61,488 nt of DNA from Thioalkalivibrio sp. ALJ16 (GCF_000377345.1 NZ_KB898051.1:1-61488); one strand, 5' to 3'; positions 27,691-38,534 are shown, counted from the stretch's first letter. Notes: generated by a model not told the origin, from the sequence alone. Numbers and translations are program-made.

Positions 27691-27920
27691 CCGCTATCCC
27701 CAAGCATGTGACCGAACGTCTGGAGATTGCCATCCTCACCGGCGAGACCCTGCAGCTGAACTGGGCCGAGCCGGACTCGAACCAGGCCTGGTGGGGCAAG
27801 GTGGTCCCGCAGGCGCTGCGCGAGGCCGATGGCTACGCCTGGCTGGATGGCGAGTGCGAGGGGCGGTCGGTGCAGATCCGTCTGGATCGCATCCGTAACC
27901 TGCCGACACCGGTCAAGTAG
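27687..27920 (+). CDS. Rof-like small protein (tentative)
   Basis: The 77-residue protein MTAIPKHVTERLEIAILTGE has text (LEIAILTGETLQLNW, ... VQIRLDRIRNLPTP) reminiscent of the Rho-binding antiterminator Rof/YaeO, a small beta-barrel protein. The match is weak and by eye. Its ATG overlaps the QueC-like stop (ATGA). At its 3' end it overlaps the convergent yrfG by 8 bp, so the last codons of both share DNA. Confidence 0.65.
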   Translation: MTAIPKHVTERLEIAILTGETLQLNWAEPDSNQAWWGKVVPQALREADGYAWLDGECEGRSVQIRLDRIRNLPTPVK

Positions 27921-28659
27921 CGGTCACGTCCGCGGCAGGCAGGCCGGGGAGCAGATCGGCCAGCGACTCCAGCAGTACAAAGCGCTCCGACGTCATTGCT
28001 GCGCCGCGTTCGTCCGGGTAGCGCATGCCGCGCAGCGCGCCCAGCCCGGCCGCGGCCGCACTGGCCAGGGCCAGCAGGTTGTCGTCGACCAGCAGGGTGC
28101 GCGCCGGGTCGTACGGGGCGACGCGTTGCAGCCGCTCCCAGAATGCCCCTTCCTCCTTGGCGCAATCCAGATCGTGTGCAGAGACGATGGTGTCCAGGTG
28201 ATCGCCAATGCGGGTGAGTCGGTGCTTGAAGGCGTAGACCTTCGGATGCGCGTTGGTCACCAGCACGCGGCGGCGCCCGGAACGCTGTAGCAGGTCCAGC
28301 AGGTCGCGGGCGTGGGGCTTGATGGCGATGTGGTGAGCCAGCTCGCGCTTGAGGCCGAGGATGTCGAGGCCGGTAAAGCGGGTCCAGTGATCCACGCAAT
28401 ACCATTCCAGCTTGCCGCGTACCCGCTGCATCTCGTCTTCGAGCCGGCGCCGGGCGCATTCCGGGTCGTCCGGCTGGCAACGGATGTATTCTTCCGGGAT
28501 CAGCTCGCGCCAGAAGCGGTTGTCGAAGTGCAGGTCCAGCAGCGTGCCGTCCATGTCGAACAGCACGGTGTCGATCCCGGCCCAGTCGACCGCGGGCGTG
28601 CCCGGGCGGCCGCGCGGATTTTTTTCGGGGTTTTGCAGGTCCACAGCAGAGCGCAACAC
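27913..28659 (-). CDS. yrfG: GMP/IMP nucleotidase (HAD family, YrfG-like)
   Basis: The HAD phosphatase has motif I FDMDGTLLDLHFDNRFW, motif II VLVTNAHPKV, the Lys around CAKEEGAFWERL and motif IV LLVDDNLLAL. This pattern and the IPEEYIRC segment match YrfG, which dephosphorylates GMP and IMP. There is no ATG at the right place: the GTG at 28659 gives 248 residues, GTG 28644 gives 243. An ATG at 28845 would add 62 residues that run across the upstream divergent gene, which is less likely. Confidence 0.82.
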   Translation of the reverse strand: MLRSAVDLQNPEKNPRGRPGTPAVDWAGIDTVLFDMDGTLLDLHFDNRFWRELIPEEYIRCQPDDPECARRRLEDEMQRVRGKLEWYCVDHWTRFTGLDILGLKRELAHHIAIKPHARDLLDLLQRSGRRRVLVTNAHPKVYAFKHRLTRIGDHLDTIVSAHDLDCAKEEGAFWERLQRVAPYDPARTLLVDDNLLALASAAAAGLGALRGMRYPDERGAAMTSERFVLLESLADLLPGLPAADVTAT

Positions 28660-28676
28660 GAGAGAGGGTGAATACG

Positions 28677-29393
28677 ATGGCGCCCATGGTAACGCAACCA
28701 CGGTTTCTTCCCCTGCTGCTGGCGCTCTGGGTCTTGCCGCTGGCGGCACAGGGCCCAGAGCCGGGCGATCCCGACTACGACCCGCTGGAAGATGACCGCC
28801 TGTGGGGCGAGGCGGCGACCGTCTCCCCCGAGGATGCCCAGACAACCAGCCCGGAGCTGACCTTCCTGCTGCAGGAGCCAGAGCGTACCCCGCATCACCA
28901 CCAGAACCAGATCCGGCTGACGGCCTCCTCGCTGGAGGACGGCTGGGCCGACCTGCGCCAGTGCCACAATGACGTGGCCGCGATCCGGCGCATGGTCATC
29001 GTGTACAACGAGCAGACCATCGATGATCTCCAGATCGAATCCACCCGCAACATCGACTCCGCGCTGGTGGTGGACGGCGACCGCGTGGATCTGCGCGGGG
29101 TGGAGCGCGACGCCGAGGTCTGCGTGACCGCCCGCATGAAGCTGGTCGAGTCCGAGGGCAATGGTGTCTATCGGCTGGACAACGGACCGTTCGTGCGCCG
29201 CTTTCTCGACGGGTACTTTCCGATGCGGGTCACCATGGCGGTGAGCTGGGGCGATCTCGACCTGCGGCTGGAGGATACCGAGCCGGCGGAGCAGGAAGGC
29301 TTTCGAGTCGCCACCTCCGATCACGGCCTGATGTTCGATACCCTGTTCGAGGGCGAGCTGCGTACCCGGATTCGCCTGCGCAACAGCCAGTAG
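28677..29393 (+). CDS. exported protein of unknown function
   Basis: The 238-residue protein starts at ATG 28677 after AGAGAGGG, with a signal peptide MAPMVTQPRFLPLLLALWVLPLAAQ. The mature part opens with an acidic stretch (GDPDYDPLEDD), then HHHQNQIRLTASSLEDGWADLRQCHNDVAAIRRMVIVYNEQTIDDLQ, which looks like a mixed beta domain. One Cys pair (CHND, EVCVTA) may form a disulfide. I do not recognise it. Its stop TAG is followed by GGAAGCGCTGAT, a short match to the start of the 101-bp repeat. Confidence 0.78.
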   Translation: MAPMVTQPRFLPLLLALWVLPLAAQGPEPGDPDYDPLEDDRLWGEAATVSPEDAQTTSPELTFLLQEPERTPHHHQNQIRLTASSLEDGWADLRQCHNDVAAIRRMVIVYNEQTIDDLQIESTRNIDSALVVDGDRVDLRGVERDAEVCVTARMKLVESEGNGVYRLDNGPFVRRFLDGYFPMRVTMAVSWGDLDLRLEDTEPAEQEGFRVATSDHGLMFDTLFEGELRTRIRLRNSQ

Positions 29394-29498
29394 GGAAGCG
29401 CTGATCCATGTTCACACTCGAGACGGCCACTCCAGACTTTCCGCGACCCGGTGCGTCGCGCGGTTGTATCGATCGGTGTGTCCCCGGGGGGTGCAGAC

Positions 29499-30044
29499 AT
29501 GAGTCGTAACAAGCCGGATGTCCAGGGGCGGCGAACGGTGGCCAGCAGCCGTCTGTTCGAGGTGGAGGAACTGGACCTCGAGTTCAGCAACGGGACGCGC
29601 ACCTGCTTCGAGCGCCTGGTCAGTCGCGGGCACGGAGCGGTAATCATCGCGCCGGTGCAGGCGGACCGGACCGTGCTGCTGATCCGCGAATATGCCGCGG
29701 GTACCCATCGCTACGAGCTGGGCCTGCCGAAAGGACGTATCGAGGCGGGCGAGGACATCCTGGCCGCCGCCAACCGCGAGATCATGGAAGAGGTCGGGCA
29801 TGGCGGTCACCGCCTGACCCATCTCGGCGCGCTGACCGTGGCACCGGGTTACATGGCGCATCAGACCCACCTGGTGCTGGCCGAGGACCTCTACCCGGAG
29901 GCTGCGGAGGGCGACGAGCCCGAGGCGATCGAAGTAGTGCCGTGGTCGCTGGATCGCCTGACCGAGCTGGTGGCCCGCGACGATCTCACCGAGGCGCGCT
30001 CCATTGCGGCCCTGTACATGGTGCGCGACTACCTCGACGTCTGA
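29499..30044 (+). CDS. nudE: ADP-compounds hydrolase (Nudix)
   Basis: The 181-residue Nudix protein has the box GLPKGRIEAGEDILAAANREIMEEVG (residues about 73-98), with the REIMEE catalytic acids. The N-terminal DVQGRRTVASSRLFEVEELDLEF and the adjacent cysQ gene support NudE, which hydrolyses ADP-ribose, NADH and diadenosine phosphates. The start at 29499 (MSRNKPDV) is set by homology. Confidence 0.9.
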   Translation: MSRNKPDVQGRRTVASSRLFEVEELDLEFSNGTRTCFERLVSRGHGAVIIAPVQADRTVLLIREYAAGTHRYELGLPKGRIEAGEDILAAANREIMEEVGHGGHRLTHLGALTVAPGYMAHQTHLVLAEDLYPEAAEGDEPEAIEVVPWSLDRLTELVARDDLTEARSIAALYMVRDYLDV

Positions 30045-30089
30045 GCTCAACCCTGCCAAGCTGACGGTCCGGGAAAACGGGAGTTCCCC

Positions 30090-30923
30090 ATGCATGCTCC
30101 GCCGAAGGACGCGGCCCTCACCGCCCTGATGCACGAGGTATCCACCCTGGCCGACCAGGCTGGCCACGCCATTCTCGAGCTCTACGAGACACGCTTTACG
30201 GTGACCGAGAAGGCCGATCACTCGCCTTTGACCGAGGCCGATCTCGCCGCTCACCGCATCCTCAGTCAGGGACTGGCGGACATCGATCCAGACTGGCCGG
30301 TTCTGTCCGAGGAGGGCCAGGGGGTGCCCTTCGAACGCCGCCGCCAGTGGCGCACCTACTGGCTGATTGATCCCCTCGACGGTACCCGCGAGTTCGTCAA
30401 GCGCAGCGGCGAATTCACCGTCAACGTGGCACTGATTCACGATCACGAACCGGTCCTGGGGGTGGTCTGGTGTCCGGTGCTCGGGCGCCTGTACGCGGGC
30501 CACCGTGACGGCGTGGCGCTGCGCCGGGATGCCGGTCAGCCCGCGCGGGAGATCGCGGTCGCCCGGGAGCGGATCGGAACGGAGCACCCGCTGGTGGCGG
30601 GTAGCCGTTCGTTCGGGGCCGAGCGTCTGAAGGTTGCGCTGGAACGGCTGGGGCCGCACGAGCTGGTGAGCATGGGGAGTTCGCTGAAGCTGTGTCTGGT
30701 AGCCGAGGGGGCGGCTGATATCTACCCCCGTCTCGGTCCGACCAGCGAATGGGATACCGCCGCCGCGCATGCGGTGGTGCGCGCTGCCGGCGGCCGGGTA
30801 ACCGACCTGCACGGCCAGGAGCTGCGCTACAACGCGCGCGAGAGCCTGCTCAACCCCGAATTTCTGGTGTGCGCCGGCAACCCCGCCGGCTGGCTGCGCC
30901 GGCTGGGCCTGCCGCAGGCCTGA
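30090..30923 (+). CDS. cysQ: 3'(2'),5'-bisphosphate nucleotidase
   Basis: CysQ removes the 3'-phosphate of PAP formed during sulfate assimilation. The 277-residue member of the inositol phosphatase superfamily carries motif I WPVLSEEGQGVPF, motif II WLIDPLDGTREFVKRSGEF and motif III EWDTAAAHAVVRAAGG, the metal-binding acids of lithium-sensitive phosphatases. The spacing to nudE is 45 bp, and the nudE-cysQ pair is a familiar arrangement. It follows with 19 bp to the convergent glgP stop. Confidence 0.92.
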   Translation: MHAPPKDAALTALMHEVSTLADQAGHAILELYETRFTVTEKADHSPLTEADLAAHRILSQGLADIDPDWPVLSEEGQGVPFERRRQWRTYWLIDPLDGTREFVKRSGEFTVNVALIHDHEPVLGVVWCPVLGRLYAGHRDGVALRRDAGQPAREIAVARERIGTEHPLVAGSRSFGAERLKVALERLGPHELVSMGSSLKLCLVAEGAADIYPRLGPTSEWDTAAAHAVVRAAGGRVTDLHGQELRYNARESLLNPEFLVCAGNPAGWLRRLGLPQA

Positions 30924-30942
30924 GGCCCCGGCAGGCGCGCGC

Positions 30943-33429
30943 TCAGGCGGCGCCGTTGGTGCGCGACGGCGCGACCGGCTCCGGCGTGATATCCCAGATA
31001 TTGCCGGCGTAGTCACGCACTGTGCGGTCGATCGAGAAGTAGCCCATGCGCGCGACGTTCAGGATCGCGGCCTCGGCCCAGGCGCTGCGGTCGGCGTACA
31101 GGGTGTCTGCGCGTTCGCAGGCCTCGGCGTAGGCCGCGTAGTCGGCGATGACGAAGAACGGATCCTCCTGGCGCAGGTAGCGACCGAGATCGGCATGCGT
31201 CCCCGGGTCGTTGCAGGTGAAGAATCCGGACTCGATCATCTCGACCGCCGCGTTCAGCCCCGGCTGCCCAGCCAGGATGGCCTCGGGGCTCGGGCCGTGG
31301 CGGCGGTGCTCGACGACCTCGTCGGTGGTCATGCCGAAGATGAAGATCGCGTCCTCGCCCACGGCGTCGCGGATCTCGATGTTGGCGCCATCCAGGGTGC
31401 CAACGGTCAGCGCCCCGTTCAGGGCCAGTTTCATGTTGCCGGTGCCGGAGGCCTCGAAGCCGGCGGTGGAGATCTGCTCGGAGATATCGGCGGCGGGGAT
31501 GATGATGCTGGCGGAGCTGACCTCGTAGTTCGGGAAGAACACGCACTTCAGGCGATCCCCAATGGCCGGGTCGTGGTTGACGATGTCGGCCACTTCGTTG
31601 ATCACCTGGATGATCGCCTTGGCGCGGGCATAGCCCGGCGCGGCCTTGCCGCCGAACAGCACCACGCGCGGCGGGACGTCCTCGCCGGCGCGGATGCGGC
31701 GATAGAGATCCACCACGTGCAGGAGCTTCAGCAGCTGGCGCTTGTATTCGTGGATGCGCTTGATCTGCACGTCGAACAGGACGTCCGGGTTCAGTTCCAC
31801 GCCGGTGCGTTCGCGCACCAGGTCGGCCAGGCGCTGCTTGTTGGCGCGCTTCACGTCCATAAAGGCCTGCTGCACCCCGGCATCGTGGGCGTAGGGCTCG
31901 AGGGCGCGCAGGCCGTCCAGGTTGTACTGCCAGTCATCGCCGATGTGCTGGCCCAGCAGGGCGGTGAGGGCCGGGTTGGACTGAATCATCCACAGGCGCG
32001 GGGTCACACCGTTGGTGACATTGATGAAACGTTCCGGCCACAGGGTGTAGAAATCCTCGAACAGGGTTTCCTGCAGCAGCTGGGTATGCAGTGCCGCCAC
32101 GCCATTGATGTGGTGAGAGCCGACCACGGCCAGGTGTGCCATGCGCACGCGGCGGCCGTTGGCCTCGTCGATGATCGACAGCCGAGCCAGGCGGTCGTTG
32201 TCGCCGGGGTAACGGTGGCGCACCTCCTCGAGAAAGGCATGGTTGATCTGGTAGATGATCCCCATGTGGCGTGGCAGCACCTGCTCCATCAGCTCCACAG
32301 GCCAGGTTTCCAGGGCCTCGGGCATCAGGGTGTGGTTGGTATAGGCGAAGGTGCGCCGGGTCAGGTCCCAGGCGCGTTCCCAGCTCACCTCGTGGTGGTC
32401 GATCAGCAGGCGCATCAGCTCGGCGACCGCGATCGCCGGGTGGGTGTCGTTCAACTGGATCGCGACCTTGTCGGGCAGGGCGTCGAGGTCGTAGCCCAGG
32501 GCCAGGTGCCGCTCCATGATGTCCTGCAGCGACGCGGAGACGAAGAAGTACTCCTGCTTCAGGCGCAGCTCCTTGCCGATCGCCGTGGCGTCGTTGGGGT
32601 ACAGCACCATGGAGATGGTCTCGGACTCGGCCTTGTCCGCCACCGCCCGGATGTAGTCGCCCTCGTTGAAGTAGCGCAGGTCAAAGTCACGGGTCGCTTT
32701 GGCGGCCCACAGGCGCAGGTTGTTCACATTGCGCCGCCCATAGCCCGCGGTCGGATAGTCGTAGGCCATGGCCATGACTTCCTCGCCGTCTTCCCAGGTG
32801 TAGCGGGCCTCGCCACCGGGATGATGGTGCTCGACCACGTAGCCGTAGAAATGGATCGGGTACTTGCGGTCCGAGCGCGGGAACTCCCAGGGGTTGCCAT
32901 AGCGCAGCCAGTTGTCCGGGTGTTCCACCTGGTGGTAGGGCTCGAACTGCTGGCGGAACATGCCGAACTCGTAGCGGATGCCGTAGCCGTACCCGGGGTA
33001 GCCCTGGGTCGCCAGGGATTCCAGGATGCAGGCGGCAAGGCGGCCGAGGCCGCCGTTACCCAGTGCCGCGTCGTCCTCGAGATCGAGGATGGTATCGAGA
33101 TCCTGACCGAGATCGGCGAGCGCCTGGCGGGCCTCGTCGAGGATGCCCATGTTGCGCAGGTTTGCCTCGAGCATGCGCCCGATCAGGTACTCCATCGACA
33201 GGTAATAGACGCGCTTGACGTCTTCCTCGGCGAACTGGCGGCGGGTCAGCAGTCGCCGCTCCACCATGCGTTCGCGGATCGCGAACGAGAGGGCCTCCAG
33301 CCAGTCGCGCTGGGTGGCCTGTTTCGGATCCTCGCCGACCACGCGGACCATGGCATCACGGATGGATTGCCGCAGGCCCTCCACGTCGTTGGGGAGGTTG
33401 GGCAGTTGCGTGACTTCGGGGGCGGCCAT
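30943..33429 (-). CDS. glgP: glycogen/starch/alpha-glucan phosphorylase
   Basis: The 828-residue enzyme releases glucose 1-phosphate from glycogen. It has LGNGGLGRLAACILESLATQGYPGYGYGIRYE near residue 125, and the PLP-binding Lys667 in EASGTGNMKLALNGALTVG. The N terminus and size fit the bacterial GlgP/MalP group. It is the third gene of the purH-purD-glgP minus-strand run, 42 bp from purD. No synthase or branching-enzyme gene lies in the window. Confidence 0.94.
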   Translation of the reverse strand: MAAPEVTQLPNLPNDVEGLRQSIRDAMVRVVGEDPKQATQRDWLEALSFAIRERMVERRLLTRRQFAEEDVKRVYYLSMEYLIGRMLEANLRNMGILDEARQALADLGQDLDTILDLEDDAALGNGGLGRLAACILESLATQGYPGYGYGIRYEFGMFRQQFEPYHQVEHPDNWLRYGNPWEFPRSDRKYPIHFYGYVVEHHHPGGEARYTWEDGEEVMAMAYDYPTAGYGRRNVNNLRLWAAKATRDFDLRYFNEGDYIRAVADKAESETISMVLYPNDATAIGKELRLKQEYFFVSASLQDIMERHLALGYDLDALPDKVAIQLNDTHPAIAVAELMRLLIDHHEVSWERAWDLTRRTFAYTNHTLMPEALETWPVELMEQVLPRHMGIIYQINHAFLEEVRHRYPGDNDRLARLSIIDEANGRRVRMAHLAVVGSHHINGVAALHTQLLQETLFEDFYTLWPERFINVTNGVTPRLWMIQSNPALTALLGQHIGDDWQYNLDGLRALEPYAHDAGVQQAFMDVKRANKQRLADLVRERTGVELNPDVLFDVQIKRIHEYKRQLLKLLHVVDLYRRIRAGEDVPPRVVLFGGKAAPGYARAKAIIQVINEVADIVNHDPAIGDRLKCVFFPNYEVSSASIIIPAADISEQISTAGFEASGTGNMKLALNGALTVGTLDGANIEIRDAVGEDAIFIFGMTTDEVVEHRRHGPSPEAILAGQPGLNAAVEMIESGFFTCNDPGTHADLGRYLRQEDPFFVIADYAAYAEACERADTLYADRSAWAEAAILNVARMGYFSIDRTVRDYAGNIWDITPEPVAPSRTNGAA

Positions 33430-33471
33430 CAGGCGGTCTCCAGGGGTATGGTAGGGGCCGCCGCCGAGGGT

Positions 33472-34761
33472 TTACCCCTCGCGGGCGACGGCGCGATAGC
33501 CGATATCTGACCTGCAGTATATATCGTCGAAGTGAATCTGTTGCACGGCCTCGTAGGCCTTTTTTTGCGCCGATTTCACGTCGCGGCCGAGGCCCACAAC
33601 ACACAGCACGCGGCCGCCCGCGGTCACCACCGCGCCGTCTTCGCGGGTCGCGGTACCGGCATGGAAGACATGCGCCTGGGGGTCACGCTCCACCGTCTCG
33701 AGGCCGGTGATCACGTCGCCCTTGCGATAGGCGCCCGGGTAGCCGCCGGCGGCCAGTACCACGCCCAGGGCCACGCGCGCATCCCAGCGGGCCTCGATCT
33801 GGTCCAGGCGGTCGTCCAGCGCGGCCTCGACCAGCTCGGTCAGGTCCGACTCCAGGCGGCTCAGGATCGGCTGGGTCTCCGGATCGCCGAAGCGACAGTT
33901 GAACTCCAGCACCTTCGGGTTGCCCTCGGCGTCGATCATCACGCCGGCATACAGGAAGCCGGTGTAGCGTTCGCCGTCGGCGGCCATGCCGCGCACGGTC
34001 GGCTCGATGACCTCGCGCAGGATGCGCGCATGCAGCGCATCCGTGACCACCGGGGCCGGCGAGTAGGCGCCCATGCCGCCGGTGTTCGGGCCCTGGTCGC
34101 CGTCATCGCGGGCCTTGTGGTCCTGCGAGGAGGCCAGCGGCAAGACATGCTCGCCGTCTACCATGCAGATGAAGCTCGCCTCCTCGCCGCGCAGGAACTC
34201 CTCGATCACCACGCGATGCCCGGCCTCGCCAAAGGCATTGCCGGCCAGCATGTCGCGCACCGCGGCGCAGGCCTCGTCTTCGGTCTGAGCCAGGATCACG
34301 CCCTTGCCCGCGGCCAGGCCGTCGGCCTTGACCACGATCGGGGCCCCGTGGGCCTTGATGAAATCCAGCGCGGCGGCCTCGTCCTCGAAGCTGCCGTAGG
34401 CGGCGGTGGGGATGCCGTGGCGCTGCATGAAGTCCTTCGCGAAGCTCTTGGAGCCCTCGAGCTGTGCGGCCTTCGCCGTCGGGCCGAAGCAGCGCCGTCC
34501 GGCGGTGCGGAAGGCGTCTACCACGCCGGCGACCAGCGGCGCCTCCGGGCCGACCACGGTGAACGCGACGTCCTCGCGTTGGGCCAGGGCCAGCAGGCCG
34601 TCGATGTCGGTGACGCCGATCTCGACGTTTTCGCACTTCGCGGTACGCGCGGTGCCGGCATTGCCGGGGGCGACCAGCACGCGCTGGACACGCGGGGACT
34701 GGGCGAGCTTCCAGGCCAGGGCGTGTTCGCGTCCGCCGTTGCCGATAACGAGTACGTTCAT
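33472..34761 (-). CDS. purD: phosphoribosylamine-glycine ligase
   Basis: PurD joins phosphoribosylamine and glycine with ATP in purine synthesis. The 429-residue ATP-grasp protein begins [19 protein letters not shown], carries [35 protein letters not shown] and the ATP-grasp loop [17 protein letters not shown], and ends with the conserved region [11 protein letters not shown]. It lies 13 bp after purH on the same strand, the classic purHD order. Glycine is thus shared between purine and betaine synthesis in the neighbouring loci. Confidence 0.95.
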   Translation of the reverse strand: MNVLVIGNGGREHALAWKLAQSPRVQRVLVAPGNAGTARTAKCENVEIGVTDIDGLLALAQREDVAFTVVGPEAPLVAGVVDAFRTAGRRCFGPTAKAAQLEGSKSFAKDFMQRHGIPTAAYGSFEDEAAALDFIKAHGAPIVVKADGLAAGKGVILAQTEDEACAAVRDMLAGNAFGEAGHRVVIEEFLRGEEASFICMVDGEHVLPLASSQDHKARDDGDQGPNTGGMGAYSPAPVVTDALHARILREVIEPTVRGMAADGERYTGFLYAGVMIDAEGNPKVLEFNCRFGDPETQPILSRLESDLTELVEAALDDRLDQIEARWDARVALGVVLAAGGYPGAYRKGDVITGLETVERDPQAHVFHAGTATREDGAVVTAGGRVLCVVGLGRDVKSAQKKAYEAVQQIHFDDIYCRSDIGYRAVAREG

Positions 34762-34774
34762 GATGGGTCCCGAA

Positions 34775-36340
<1,566 letters not shown>

Positions 36341-36370
36341 GCGGGGCCTCGAAATCGCGTCAAAACGATC

Positions 36371-36387
36371 ATTATATCGAACGTTCG
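36371..36387 (-). promoter_or_regulatory. purH promoter -10 with CGAACGTTCG operator-like palindrome
   Basis: On the minus strand a perfect TATAAT (36376-36371) is preceded by the 10-bp palindrome CGAACGTTCG (36378-36387). The -35 region is poor. The palindrome has the AACGTT centre of LacI/PurR-family operators and lies where a repressor would block RNA polymerase. No repressor gene is in the window. Confidence 0.55.
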
Positions 36388-36462
36388 TGGCCGGTGGCCC
36401 GGCCCGAGCCCGGGCCGGCGCACCTGGCCTCAGCTTGTAATTTTTGCGCAAAACCTTCAGGG

Positions 36463-36817
36463 TATAGAAACGATTTCGGACACAACGCCCGCGTTCAGAC
36501 GCAGCGCGAGGCGCCGTAAACGATCCCCGAGCCAGGCGGGATGGGCCCGCCAGACCACGGCTCGGCATCCGGGTAACGAATGACCCTCCGGATGTACAGG
36601 ATGAACCGGCCATGCCGGTGCCGGGCGCTATTACAACGCGCCCGTTGCATTGCTTCCCGAACACCAGGCCTGGCCTGGGCGGATCGGGCGAATGGCGAGA
36701 CCGCCGGGATATGCGGGGGTCGCGGTTCTCTGCGTTTGCGCGGTGTTGTGCCGACGGATCGGCCCCGGGCCGTCCGTTCACGCTTACGACAGCAGCAAAA
36801 AGCCAAGAGGAATCAGC
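36463..36817 (+). promoter_or_regulatory. long structured leader of the betaine operon
   Basis: Between a -10-like TATAGA (36463-36468) and the first ATG (36818) lie six stem-loops: H1 CCGAGCC/GGCTCGG (36527-36533 with 36559-36565) enclosing GGCGGG/CCCGCC; H2 CATCCGG/CCGGATG (36566-36594); H3 ACCGGC/GCCGGT (36605-36619); H4 CGGGCGC/GCGCCCG (36622-36644); H5 CCAGGC/GCCTGG (36664-36678); H6 ACGGA-t-CGGCC/GGCCGTCCGT (36754-36777), about 40 nt before the start codon. No T tract follows any stem. No known riboswitch consensus (glycine, SAM, SAH) was found. Confidence 0.55.
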
Positions 36818-37636
36818 ATGTCCGCGAACATCAAGAACGATCAGGATTTCGGCGAGAAGCCGACCGAGCGTCGCGATACCGAGAACTATCGCAACGAGTA
36901 CACCACCGGTTTCGTCGACAAGTGGGATGACCTGATCGACTGGGACAACCGCGCCAAGAGCGAAGGCACCTTCTTCATCGAAGAACTGAAGAAGCGCGGT
37001 GCCAAGCGAGTGCTGGATGTGGCGGCCGGTACCGGCTTCCATTCCGTGCAGCTGCGCGAGGCGGGCTTCGACGTGGTCACGGCCGACGGCAGCCCGGAGA
37101 TGTTGGCCAAGGCGTTCGAGAACGGTCGCAAGCGGGGTCACATCCTGCGCACCGTGCAGGCCGACTGGCGCATGCTGAACCGCGACATCTACGGCCGCTA
37201 CGACGCGGTGGTCTGCCTGGGTAACTCCTTTACCCACCTGTTCAACGAACACGACCGCCGCAAGGCCCTGGCCGAGTTCTACTCCGCCCTGAACCACGAT
37301 GGTGTGCTGATCCTCGACCAGCGCAACTACGACACCATTATGGACCACGGCTACTCGTCCAAGCATACGTACTACTACTGCGGCGACGACGTTCAGGTGC
37401 AGCCGGCGCATGTGGATGAGGGTCTGGCCCGCTTCCAGTACCGCTTCCCGGATGGCTCCGAGTACTTTCTGAACATGTTCCCGCTGCGCAAGGCCTATGT
37501 GCGTCGCCTGATGCGCGAGGTCGGCTTCCAGAAGATCGAGACCTACGGTGACTTCCAGGAGACCTATCGCGAGACGGATCCGGACTTCTTTATTCACGTC
37601 GCCGACAAGCGTTACATCGAGGACGAGAACCGATGA
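36818..37636 (+). CDS. gsmT: glycine/sarcosine N-methyltransferase
   Basis: The 272-residue SAM-dependent enzyme converts glycine to sarcosine and then dimethylglycine (EC 2.1.1.156), the first half of betaine synthesis in halophiles. It opens with [26 protein letters not shown] and carries motif [29 protein letters not shown] and [12 protein letters not shown]. Length and text match halophile GSMT enzymes such as that of Halorhodospira (from memory). The start at 36818 follows AAGAGG; the frame is open upstream but lacks a comparable site. It overlaps the second enzyme by 4 bp. Confidence 0.93.
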   Translation: MSANIKNDQDFGEKPTERRDTENYRNEYTTGFVDKWDDLIDWDNRAKSEGTFFIEELKKRGAKRVLDVAAGTGFHSVQLREAGFDVVTADGSPEMLAKAFENGRKRGHILRTVQADWRMLNRDIYGRYDAVVCLGNSFTHLFNEHDRRKALAEFYSALNHDGVLILDQRNYDTIMDHGYSSKHTYYYCGDDVQVQPAHVDEGLARFQYRFPDGSEYFLNMFPLRKAYVRRLMREVGFQKIETYGDFQETYRETDPDFFIHVADKRYIEDENR

Positions 37637-38481
37637 GCAACCAGTATTCCGACGTCGTCGAGACGGCGCGCGACTACTACAACAGCGAAGACGCCGATAC
37701 CTTCTACAAGCTGGTGTGGGGTGGCGAAGACCTGCACATCGGCATGTACGAGTACCAGGGCGAGCCGATCGGTGACGCCAGCCGGCGCACCGTCGCGCAC
37801 ATGTCCGACCTGCTCGGCGAGCCGCAGCCGGAATGGCGCGTGCTCGACATGGGCGCCGGGTACGGCGGCGTGGCCCGCTACCTGGTCGAGAACTACGGCT
37901 GTGACGTGACCGCGCTCAACCTCTCCGAGAGGGAGAACGAGCGGGATCGCGAGATCAACAAGGCGCGTCATCTCGATCACAAGATCACCGTGGTCGACGG
38001 CTCCTTCGAGAAAGTCGACGAGCCGGATGCCTCCTACGATGTCGTCTGGTCCGAGGACTCGTTCCTGCACAGCCAGAACGACAAGAAGAAGGAAGTGATC
38101 AAGGAGGCCGCGCGCGTGCTGAAGCCGGGTGGCTGGCTGATCTTTACCGATCCGATGCAGACCGACAACTGCCCGGATGGCGTGCTCGATCCGATCCTGG
38201 CCCGCATCCACCTCGACTCGCTGGCCAGCCCCTCGCTGTATCGCGAGGCGGCCAAGGAAGCGGGGCTCTACGAGGTTTCCTTCGAGGAGCACTCCAACCA
38301 GATCGCGACGCATTACGGCCGCGTGAAGCAGGAGCTGGAGTCGCGCGAAGAAGAGCTGCGTGGCTACATCTCCCAGGACTACATCGACCGCATGAAGCAG
38401 GGTCTGCAGCACTGGGTCGACGGCGGCAACTCCGGATATCTGACCTGGGGCATCTTCCGCTTCCGCAAGCCGGCTGAATAG
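37633..38481 (+). CDS. sdmT: sarcosine/dimethylglycine N-methyltransferase
   Basis: The 282-residue enzyme methylates sarcosine and dimethylglycine to glycine betaine (EC 2.1.1.157). It shows [26 protein letters not shown] at the N terminus, motif [21 protein letters not shown], and [12 protein letters not shown], the features of halophile SDMT. Its ATG overlaps the upstream TGA (ATGA), so both enzymes are made in a fixed ratio from one message. The last SAM-binding step gives betaine, a compatible solute. The convergent bpt gene follows at 27 bp with a shared stem. Confidence 0.94.
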   Translation: MSNQYSDVVETARDYYNSEDADTFYKLVWGGEDLHIGMYEYQGEPIGDASRRTVAHMSDLLGEPQPEWRVLDMGAGYGGVARYLVENYGCDVTALNLSERENERDREINKARHLDHKITVVDGSFEKVDEPDASYDVVWSEDSFLHSQNDKKKEVIKEAARVLKPGGWLIFTDPMQTDNCPDGVLDPILARIHLDSLASPSLYREAAKEAGLYEVSFEEHSNQIATHYGRVKQELESREEELRGYISQDYIDRMKQGLQHWVDGGNSGYLTWGIFRFRKPAE

Positions 38482-38489
38482 GCCGGTCG

Positions 38490-38534
38490 GGGAAGCGGCT
38501 GGCGGCGGTTACCGGCTGGCCGCCAGCCGTTCCC
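38490..38534. terminator. shared convergent hairpin of sdmT and bpt
   Basis: GGGAA-g-CGGCTGGCGGC (38490-38506) pairs with GCCGCCAGCCG-TTCCC (38519-38534), 16 bp with one bulge. The bpt stop codon lies in the loop, so the right arm is coding for the C terminus of Bpt. Likely a bidirectional transcript end. Confidence 0.6.

Noticed and set aside
29394-29498. Third full copy of the 101-bp repeat after the exported protein gene
   Set aside because: Only about 15 bases at the start match (GGAAGCGCTGAT and a short later CTCGAG block); the rest differs, so it is not called as a copy.
36650-36817. In-frame N-terminal extension of the glycine methyltransferase
   Set aside because: The extension covers leader stem-loops, has no good ribosome site and is absent from the family as I know it; AAGAGG precedes 36818.
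36463-36817. SAH, SAM or glycine riboswitch before the betaine genes
   Set aside because: The conserved sequence blocks of these riboswitches (for example GAGGAGCGCUGC of the SAH type) are not present, so only an unclassified structured leader is reported.
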